Source of the DNA: Flammulina velutipes
Lineage: Eukaryota > Basidiomycota > Agaricomycetes > Agaricales > Physalacriaceae
Direction of reading: 5' to 3'
Assembly (NCBI GenBank): GCA_011800155.1
Contig: CM022368.1
Location: forward strand, 2,914,001 to 2,978,000
Length of the DNA: 64,000 nucleotides
Below are positions 56,401 to 64,000 of the stretch, in pieces; the stretch's first letter is position 1, and each line of letters starts with the position of its first letter. The notes below the pieces were generated by a model, which worked only from the letters and a program-made list of their open reading frames with translations, had not been told where the DNA came from and did not search any database. Made by a program: the position numbers and the translations under genes.

Positions 56401-57670
56401 CGGGCGCAGGGGATTTATCTCGAGATGGGAAAGGTGTCGCAGGTGTCCTGGCCTTTGTGCGTCTGGGTCTACACATTCAAAGTACGCAGTACGTATTTTG
56501 TTTATCTTCTGGCTACATGTGTGTGCTCACTATTGACTCTTAGACTTTGTATCAAGAATATGAAGAAAGCACGGCGTAAAGAGGATGGTCATGCCCGCCT
56601 CCTCCAGGCCCGACGTACGGGATTCTGGAAAAAGCTTCGACATTTCCGAGCATTACAGGCAACGTTCATGCCGCAGGCGTTGGTGTTGGCGTCTGAACAT
56701 GAGCTGGCTGTAACGTCCAAGAGAGAGGAGGCTGCGCGCAAGTCCAATGTGGCAGCAAAACCTGTGGAGGCAGAAGATGTCAAACTCTTCCTACCTTCAG
56801 AGATCCCTCAGGCCGAACGTGGCAGTTCGTACCGCCGGGCAGTTTTCTCGACGGAGTCCCGACTTCGGGAAGCACAGTGTTCCACCCAGCTCACGACCAT
56901 CCGGATGCGCCTACATTCTAAATCTCATCTCATCCGGTTTAGGGACGCAAATCTTCGGGGTCAAACGAAGACGACTCGTTCACGGGGCGCCTTGGAACGC
57001 CTCAGTGACCGCATTGATAGTGCCGTCCTACGCTATCGTGTCGCGCGGAAAGCCATTGTGGCTTTGGACGGGGCAGAAAAATGGCCGGATTTCCGTGTGC
57101 TTGTAGACGAAGACGTCTCCACCCGCTTTGTCACAGATTACGATGGACAGCGTGCGAGACGCCTGGCGAAGATTGGTCGCGATGGCAAGAGGCGCATGAT
57201 GGCAGCAGCAGAGGTTGAGGAAGAGGAGAATAACGGTGCCGAGGCTCGCGGTGGAAGTCGCCGCAAACTAAGCTGGATCTGGACTGCCCAGGGGGTACCA
57301 GATCCAGATACTGACGAGTCCTTGCATGAGTGTAAGTCTGTTTGATTGTAGTTGCGCCACATTATCTGACTCCATACTAGCTATCCGAATTGAATGGATG
57401 AAGGCGTACGCACGTAAGGAAAGATGGCGCGAAGAGGTTATCCTGCTTGAAGAGGAGATGCGACGAGTGGTTGCGACATTGGATTACGAACGCACACACT
57501 GGTTGCGCCTGAAGGAAAGTGTATGTGGCGGGGATAGGATATCGGAAGGGAAGCGCGCGTATGCGCAACGGCAGTCGGCGTTGAGAGAAAAGCTACATGA
57601 TGAATGTCTAGTGCGCTTCGAGTCGACGGACGAGTTGGGACGAACAAAGAAGAAACGACGTGTAGCGTAG
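53431..57670 (+). CDS. KDZ transposase with CxC2 zinc cluster (copy 2)
   Basis: About 1,250 residues from MSYERRGAEYYKALRDYE, with about nine short introns (including ~54070-54120, 54531-54584, 55149-55200, 55372-55415, 55567-55613, 56011-56069, 56272-56320, 56487-56542, 57331-57380). The acidic N-terminal region ends near QDVEEGFNPAVLID. The CxC2 cluster reads CCQTCRAPL, CVTCGEFLECRSCCIRRHH and CFQLGHNGGQCP. The core has ILGMDACFRMENRL (first Asp block), GCICTRHEVIRPLGLGDLLKGERYANMDYIFW, VSYDVGCQWKINL, and MTDGEGVERVWSKLGPKAWATKEM...RHESLEDTMDDLNW. A long charged coiled-coil-like C-terminus follows. All exons join without a stop, so it looks intact. Its sequence is well diverged from copy 1, so these are different KDZ families. 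Confidence 0.87.
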
Positions 57671-57990
57671 TGTATATAAAGTGGTTAAATATGACACGTG
57701 AATATCACAATTTTCCGGTTTTTCGGTGTCTTTGGCTGGTACAACATGTTTGGTATGATTTGAGGCCCGTTTGGGATAGAGTTCCTGATGCTGGCGCACA
57801 GATATGGCGGGCTGAGAGATTAGTGGCGGGATATGACGTCGGCATGCTGACAATACATCGGGAGTGCCCGGTCCGGGACCTAGGAACAGAGGGGGACATG
57901 CAATTATTTGAGGGCTAGAGCCCGTCTGGGGGTAGATCCCTGTGGCATTGAAATCACACTTGGGGGTAGATACCTATTTATTGGTAACAG
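57671..57990. other. 3' flank of KDZ copy 2
   Basis: About 320 bp. An open frame at 57604-57918 is mostly an out-of-frame overlap with the KDZ end. Two direct words, CTGGGGGTAGATCCCT and TTGGGGGTAGATACCT (about 57928 and 57960), form a short repeat that resembles the TTGGGGTGTATCCCT words in the repeat arms. No gene. Confidence 0.4.
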
Positions 57991-58215
57991 GCTGCAGCCA
58001 CAGGTGAGCGCTCTCCATCATCCTGACTGGTGGGGACACGTCGGAGATCCTGCGCAAGTTGGAGCGCGGGAACCACGACTATGACGACGACGAGGACGAC
58101 GACGACGAGGACGAGGACGAGGAGATGGAGAGCCCAAAAGGGAAAGGAAAAGGAAAGGCCAAGGCCCCCGCTGAGAAGAAGGGCAAAGGCAAAGGCAAAG
58201 GCAAGGAGAAGTAGG
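57991..58215 (+). pseudogene. 3' end of an acidic/Lys-Gly-rich gene, 5' part missing
   Basis: An open frame containing GDTSEILRKLERGN then a run of Asp/Glu (YDDDEDDDDEDEDEEME) and a Lys/Gly/Ala tail (KGKGKGKAKAPAEKKGKGK), stopping at 58215. It looks like the C-terminal exon of a nuclear-type low-complexity protein. No start or upstream exon is found before the KDZ gene, so it is probably a fragment. Family unknown. Confidence 0.4.
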
Positions 58216-58785
58216 AACTTGGGCAGGCCCAAGTTCCAGTGGACTCTAAGCAAACGGACTAGACGTTTTACTTACAAAATGGGACTTAGTACGACAGAAT
58301 ATGGACTGTAAACGTACGGTGGTTTTCTTTTTGGGTATCGGGGTCGCCATCTTTTCTTTGGGCCTTCGGGCAAATATTATATAGAAAGCTATATATATCA
58401 ATAAATGGCTTGTAAATTCTTGGATAAAAACGAGACCGAAAGCGCGAACCCGCTAAGTTGTCGGACATCTAAGAAAGTACAAGAAAGGCAAGAAAAATAG
58501 ACTGCGCCACACAAGGAATTGGCACCCGACCCGATAGCGGGTCGGGTCTTCGGACTCTAAGTGGTTCATTCAACAAATGCATTGAGTGAACTAGTAACAA
58601 CTATAAGAGATAAGCGGGACGTCAAACCATATAAGTCAAGGGGAGACGCCCGCAAAACGAAGAAGTAAATAGGATCTAAGTGGAAAAATTGGACTTAGAA
58701 AAATATAGAAGGGCAAAATAGCTATTCAAAAGCGCCGCTATGACTAGGGCATTGGAAATAAGAAACGAACAAGTCACGAAAGAAG
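58216..58785. other. Intergenic AT-rich stretch with one palindrome
   Basis: About 570 bp. Contains GCGCCACACAAGG at 58504, the same core as in the repeat arms, directly followed by GACCCGATAGCGGGTC (58528-58543), a member of the dispersed palindrome family. No gene. Confidence 0.45.
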
Positions 58786-60035
58786 TTAGAGAAAATCGGG
58801 AACACCCCAGTACTCGACACAGGACTCATCAGGATACTCGAGGGGAGCACAAAAGCACATACGCTCGCCGCACTTGTTAAAATGTTTCTGCAACCAATAC
58901 CAAGTCGTCAGCAAACAAAGGATGGCTCGAGAAAAAGCTAAAGGCACCAACAAAGACCATAGAAGGTGGAGCTTGACTCTCCGCTTCGATAGCGGGTCCC
59001 GAAACGGGAGCGGCCGCTACCATAGCGGGTTCAGTCAAGACAGACTGGGCCACCTCCACAGCGACTGGACTACCCATCCAAGCGACGGTGTGAGGAGGTG
59101 GAACAGAAGCTGAAGGAGCAATGGGATTGGTAGTTTCGTCGAAGTCACGATCCGAGGCTAACACGGGAGCAAAGTCCAAGTGAGCAGCAAGACCCGTTGT
59201 GATGACGCGCTCGTACATGATAGGACGAGTGTCGCAGAAACGAGGGAATCGATTAACCGCTAAAAAGCGGGGCCACCAAAGGACAAGCGCCTGGTCGACG
59301 GGGGACAATTGACCCAAAGGAAGGGGCAAGTTGTTCACTACATCATAGTTGGCAACGATCCCTCCCAAGGAGTCCTCAGCCCCAAGGTGAAAACCAAGGA
59401 GAACAGACGTCTGACAAGGATACATTAGACCTCCGACTGGAAAGCGGGTGAACCAAACGTACGGCGAAGTCACCCAATGCCTCTTCCATCATCTTAGCAA
59501 AATACCGCTCGGGATGACGGAAGCGGGCGGGGATGAGGTCTTCAAAGTGAAGGCCATCGAGTACTACGGAACCCCGCCGCATCCCAAACCAGTTAGAAAC
59601 AAGACGAAGGCAGCAGACATACAACAAAGCAATGTTGTAGGCCTGACCCGTCTTGAGGTCGGGATCTTCGATCTCCCAGATAGCCATCGAGCGAATCTAG
59701 GTCTAAGTCAGAACCAGGGAAACAGGGGACAGAATAACGAAACCCACCAAACATTGAATCATGAAGCGCAAAGTGGGTGCATCGAGCATTTCGCTCACAC
59801 CCAAGGACAAGTCCTCAGTCGGGGAAGTATGAAAGGAAGAAAGATCCAAGACGTCGAAAGGCGTGGCTACGATAGGGAAGCTAAACGTAGCACGGTACAT
59901 CGACAAGGCCACAGCTAGACCCGCTTCAGCCTCTAAGAAACCGACGGCTTGACGGGAAAAGCGGTCAGAAAGGCCTGGGAGGAAAGCAAGCTTGAAGTTG
60001 GTCCAGGGAGGGATTAACGCAAGATTCTGCTCCAT
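58786..60035 (-). CDS. Unrecognised multi-exon gene 1 with palindromes inside coding sequence
   Basis: Start MEQNLALIPPWTNFK at 60035. Exons encode AVGFLEAEAGLAVALSMYRATFSFPIV, MAIWEIEDPDLKTGQAYNIA, HPERYFAKMMEEALGDFA, SVLLGFHLGAEDSLGG, LWWPRFLAVNRFPRFC, then a Pro/Ala/Val-rich part and a last exon with CGERMCFCAPLEYPDESC, a small cysteine cluster, stopping at 58786. About 370 residues. The junction near 59700 is awkward, needing a very short intron or carrying a small lesion. Three of the dispersed palindromes lie in exons, for example 58981-58996 and 59014-59029, where they encode GPAIEAE and EPAMVAA. Function unknown; gag-like is only a guess. Confidence 0.5.
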
Positions 60036-60518
60036 GTTGGATAAGGATTTGAGAGGACGTTGCGAGTTTATAAAGGTGCGCGCCCGCTATATTATCGGGC
60101 CCCGCAATAACAAACGGATCCGCAACGGCCATCGAAGGCAATGAGGCAAGGCCTTACCACACGGCCACGCTGAGTAGTATTGCCAATACGACGACCTAGA
60201 GGGTGCGGATGGACACCACCAAGTGACCTTCCACCAGGATATGCGCAGGGACTTGACCACCCGCTATCAAAACGGGTCAAGGACGAAAATTAGGCCCCGC
60301 TAACATGGCGGACAGGAACTCTATCGTGTAGATTCAGTTGGAGGCACAGCGAGACATGAGGCAAAACATATTGCAAATTTAGAGTCTAGTTACGAGGTGA
60401 ATGATGAACTAAAGAGGGAATACAGTAACTAGCTGCAACAGGGACGTGCCCAACGAACTACAGATCACGGAAAGAGTATTGAGGGATCTACAGCGGAATG
60501 TCCAAATCGAAGGAGAGA
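60036..60518. other. Gap between the two unrecognised genes, rich in palindromes
   Basis: About 480 bp, no gene. Palindromes CCCGCTATATTATCGGG (60083-60099), ACCCGCTATCAAAACGGGT (60259-60277) and CCCGCTAACATGGCGG (60296-60310) lie here. A TATAAAGG word near 60069 on the plus strand, TTTATAAAGG, reads the wrong way for the minus-strand gene at 58786-60035. Confidence 0.45.
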
Positions 60519-62140
60519 CTAGTCTAGCAAGGACTTCACCGTGCCTACATACAGATCCTTGGTACGGTTGAACGCCTGGATCTCGCCATGGACATGGTTC
60601 AAGATCCGAACCAAGTCCAAGCGGTAGGACTGCTCCGTCGACAGAAGTGAAGCGCTAGCCTCACGAGGGAACTCGTCGAGCTCGGCAAGGCAATTAACCT
60701 GCTTGAGCACGTGAACGACCGACGAAGCATAGCTCTGAATAATAGGACCCGCTAACAAAGCGGACCCGCCAAGTTAGCAGGTGTACATCGAAACTAAGAC
60801 AACAGGCTTACCTCCAGCAAGCTGGTCCAGGAAAGCTTGGTCGATATGGAACGATGAAGGCTTAGGACTCTTCCGGGAACGGCTAGAGTTCTCGGCAGTA
60901 GCCTTGCGCTTATGAGCAGCGGGAGCAGGTTCGACGAAGTTTACGGAAGAACCCAGAATGTCTAAGGCCTTCTGGTATTCCCGGGAAGAAGTCAGCATAC
61001 CTGGGACGAACACGTAGGGAAGGTAAAATACCGTGCGCTTCGAGTCCGAGGGAGGCGACTATGAACAAGTCAGCACCCAAAGTAGAAAATCAGCCCGAGT
61101 CAAAGACATTACCTCGAGAGGGACCAAGTCGGTACCAGTAACACCGTTGCCGTCGATAATGGACAAATCCTGCAAGGGGACTGTCAACGAGTCCAGGTCT
61201 AGAAAAATCGTGAAATAAGCTCACGTCGTCCGAAGCAAGATCGGATTCAGACAGACCGTCGTCCATATCTTAGCGAAAGAGAAGGCGTCGGGGTTAAAAC
61301 ACAGATTGTGAAAGTTGGAGAAGGGGAACTTACCACAGTCCTCAGGAGGAGGCATAGCCGCTTCCCCAACGGCCTCCAACTTCTCATCGATCACCGCTGG
61401 CGACTTAACTGTCTTTCCACCCTGGGAAACGACTTAGAAACCAGAAACACAGTGAGGAAACAATAGCGTACCTTCTTAGCAGCGGGCTTGCCCTTAGGAG
61501 GATCCTTAGGGATATCGACTTTTGGAGCCGCCTCTTTAGCGGGTCCTTTTCCTTTCGAGTTAAAGGACCGCTGGTTGAAGTGCAAAGGGTGAAAGTCGGG
61601 CAACTTAGGCGCTATGAAGTCGGTGTGTCGACTAGTGACAGCCGTAAGAGGCGTGAACACGCCAGCAAGATTAATCCGCGGGAGTTGAGGATTAACCCCC
61701 AACTCCAGCAGGTAGCAAGCTAGCCAGTTACGAACGTTATGAAAGAATGAATGGATTTCAGCCGTAGCGGTAGCGGTCGTGCGATTAGCCAGAGATAGAT
61801 TAACCACCTGACTTGGGTTGAACACGCACGAACATAGTAGAATAAAGGCACTCACCAATAACTTGGGAAAGAAGCGATCAAGAGAGTCCACGCGGGCTTC
61901 CAGAGCGATACCCGGCGTGTTAGACGAACGAACGATGGCCATAATTGGTCCAGAAAGTTGTTCGATCGCGTCTTTGATGACACCCTCGACATGAGTGGGG
62001 ACCGCGTAGTTCATGATGAACTCAGAGATAGCGGGTCCCAGCTCCGCACGAAACTGCGTAACCTCAGGCGCAACGGTCACTGGATCAACTGCCAGCAGTG
62101 GGCGAATAGTAGTCCAGTGCGGGGTTTTAGGAGGAGCCAT
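60519..62140 (-). CDS. Unrecognised multi-exon gene 2
   Basis: Start MAPPKTPHWTTIRPL at 62140, stop at 60519. The spliced order is FRAELGPAISEFIMNYAVPTH, PGIALEARVDSLDRFFPKLL, VVNLSLANRTTATATAEIHSF, RNWLACYLLELGVNPQLPRI, a Lys/Pro linker (KGKGPAKEAAPK, PPKGKPAAKK), an acidic part, VFYLPYVFVPGMLTSSREYQK, a basic patch (HKRKATAENSSRSRKSPK), and a last helical exon SYASSVVHVLKQVNCLAEL...LNHVHGEIQAFN. Introns near 61809-61855, 61421-61470, 61088-61112 and 60743-60818. Two dispersed palindromes sit back to back in the last intron (60747-60782). About 400 residues; no family recognised. It is in the same orientation as gene 1 and may form a unit with it. Confidence 0.55.
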
Positions 62141-64000
62141 TATGCAGAAAAGACAGAAGTTGGATAAAAGTTGTAGTGGACGCGCCAACGAAGCGGCGCG
62201 CCTACAACAGCTTTTAAGCCAGGACTTAGAATAACCAGATCGGGCCCGCTTCAGAATCGGGTCGATCTAAGTAGAATCCAAATCTGGAGTTATACGATGA
62301 CCCTGTATTCTACCAAAGGTAGAAGGCAGAGGATGTCGGGGACGACATCAAATAAGTCAAGGGGAGATGATACGCCTTGTAATATTTGGATGGGCAAAGA
62401 CCCCATATTTTGCGATTTGGTACAAGGCAAACCAGGCAGAATGGACATAGGAAGAAGGCATTATGGACGGAATATACCACTCCACACCAGGCTAGCAGTA
62501 CGGAGAAGGTCCTTGTTACTGGGACTCATCCTTGGAACCTTGAAGTCATGCACTGGTTCAGCCAGGCAATCGACCCCGCTCTCGAAGCGGGAGGAACCTA
62601 AAACTACAATACAAGTAACTCGACTTAGGTCGATCAATAAAACCAGTACTCAGTCTTGCACCCGCCATTGTGTCGGGTACTTAGAAATAAGGATCCCACT
62701 CTTCCAAGGACAGTTCACGAACCACCCGCCACACTTGGACGGACTTAGCCACCAAAACGCAGAGGACGGAGATCGATCATCGAATCCATCAAAGGCATGT
62801 TGCGTCATGAGTCATGATCTCAGGGGAAGTAAACCTTATTCCTGGATCACGCTCTGACTCCCTGGATCTCATCAATATAATCCAGATCGGGCAGATCTCC
62901 CAGATCTAGCACAGAAACCCAAGTCCCTCTGTTGGATAGCATTCGGGCTCTGGATATGAAGCGCCAGAGGCACTGTAGGACCCACCTAGGAGTTGAGCCG
63001 CCAGCATGACGGGCCCGATTCCTGGGCGGGGCATTATTGGAAATAAGGTCTCTCTATCGAGAGAGGAAAAACACAAGGCAACAGGGACCATGCGGGTGCT
63101 AATTGAAGGCCCGCGCGGATCGCCTAAGAATGGAGAGATACACATGGAACAAGCATGACAGCTGACCTTGGATCACTCAGGAGTTGTGTACCCGCGCGGT
63201 ACGCCACTCCTCATTGGGTGCATCCAGGACAAATACCTGGCTAAGAATGATGAAGGCCATATGGCCCAGGGCACAACAAGGTTCACGGGGCCCGCCAACG
63301 TGGCGGCCGCTCCTGTGGCGGGTAAAATACAGTAAACCAGCTTTAGTCACGCTCTTTAGAAACACCTATATAATACGCTCGTTAGCATACTGTAAACTAG
63401 CTTAGACCCCCAGTAGACGCAGCCCACAAAGCAGTATTTACCGTCGGTTAGCTCGATAGGATTGAATAGAAGTTCTGTCACATAGGTGACTTTGAATCTG
63501 AAAGCAAAAGGAACTTAGAGCCATTGGAGCTACTTTGAGTAATTGAAGTTTAGCCATTGCCTGTGCCATCGACGTTCCCGGCGCTGTCTCAGAACAGTCA
63601 TCTAACCACTTGAAAGAATCTGATTGGAAAACCCAGTCCCCGTTGAGTGTGGTTTAGACTGCAGCTAAGCTATCGTTTTAAGCCGCGGACAGAGTCCGTT
63701 GAGTCTTAGAGCACTAGATAGATACCAGGGTATCTGGACGCAGACCTCTTAGCGTGGTTGAAGATTGACGGACCGGTTGGAGCTTTATTAAGTCTGCCTC
63801 ACGCATCCCAATCGGCCTGTGACTCTTGTTGGCCTCTAGTTTTCAACTAAAGATCAGATCCCTGTTACCCCTCGAACTTGTTATACATTTTGAACCGTTG
63901 CAATCGAACCCCCATACCTTCCCGAAACCCCAAAGACCAGTTCACCGAACTCTAAACAATTAAAAGCAGACCCGCTATCAAAGCGGACTTGCATTTCCAC
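62141..64000. other. Gene-poor right end of the window
   Basis: About 1.86 kb with no credible gene. Open frames (for example 62297-62857 plus and 62906-63145 minus) lack recognisable content and overlap the palindromes. The composition is GC-richer to about 63350, then more even. The stretch may be flank or LTR of an element whose genes are at 58.8-62.1 kb, but no direct repeat was identified and the sequence continues past the window. Confidence 0.45.

Larger units (their letters stand above)
58528..63987. repeat. Dispersed short palindrome family, consensus ACCCGCTAnCAAAGCGGGT
   Basis: At least 15 imperfect palindromes of 14-20 bp with a 4-6 nt loop: 58528-58543, 58981-58996, 59014-59029, 59257-59270, 60083-60099, 60259-60277, 60296-60310, 60747-60764, 60764-60782, 62244-62262, 62574-62591, 62660-62678, 63013-63030, 63291-63306 and 63970-63987. 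Stems are CCCGCY/RGCGGG; loops vary. They occur in intergenic DNA, in introns (60747-60782) and in exons (58981-59029, 59257-59270). Two more lie at 42377-42421. I did not see them elsewhere in the window. Confidence 0.8.

Noticed and set aside
58030..58311. Arg/Thr-repeat ORF (TTTMTTTRTTTTRT type)
   Set aside because: Shadow frame of the Asp/Glu- and Lys/Gly-rich coding tail at 57991-58215.
1..64000. CRISPR arrays, bacterial operons, ribosome-binding sites
   Set aside because: No regularly spaced identical repeats with unique spacers; gene structure is eukaryotic throughout.

Overview
The window looks like nuclear DNA of a mushroom-forming basidiomycete (Agaricomycete). Genes are split by short introns of about 40-60 nt with GT...AG ends. 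The dominant families are ones typical of these fungi: KDZ transposases with CxC2 zinc clusters, a Plavaka transposase, a TET/JBP-type oxygenase, Ty3/gypsy polyproteins, and several uncharacterised families that are expanded in Agaricomycetes. I found no recognisable housekeeping gene, rRNA or functional tRNA, so this is accessory, transposon-built DNA. Functions are assigned by reading motifs; no database search was run.

Layout. 1-3611 and 44582-48192 are two arms of a large, apparently identical inverted repeat (x pairs with 48193-x). Each arm carries one copy of an ~820-residue uncharacterised gene reading inward, then ~1 kb of repeat-rich non-coding DNA ending in a TATA box. The 41 kb between the arms holds: a Ty3/gypsy element on the minus strand (4.3-12.8 kb) split by a 2.3 kb palindromic foldback element; a complete KDZ transposase gene (13.7-17.3 kb, minus) and a neighbour (17.7-18.8 kb); an island (19.6-31.3 kb) in which two inverted paralogues of an uncharacterised family flank an HMG-like pseudogene, a small basic/acidic gene and a TET/JBP 2-oxoglutarate oxygenase gene; a hAT-like non-autonomous element (32.0-33.6 kb); a Plavaka transposase gene split, and missing its middle, by a second foldback element (33.9-39.4 kb); a gypsy fragment split by a hAT MITE that carries a tRNA-like sequence (39.8-42.3 kb); and a zinc-knuckle/coiled-coil gene (42.8-44.6 kb).

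Right of the repeat lie two adjacent genes with RNase H1 N-terminal (viroplasmin-like) domains (48.4-50.1 kb), three small uncharacterised genes, a second complete KDZ transposase gene (53.4-57.7 kb, plus) and a 6 kb stretch (58-64 kb) with two multi-exon genes of unknown family. That stretch is sprinkled with a short palindrome of the form CCCGCTAnnnnAGCGGG, found in intergenic DNA, introns and exons.

Four of the five nested insertions leave a target that rejoins in frame, or plausibly in frame, once the insert and one target-site duplication are ignored. This gives a clear relative chronology. The two most interesting themes are the KDZ + TET/JBP + paralogue island inside the inverted repeat, and the dispersed palindrome family.
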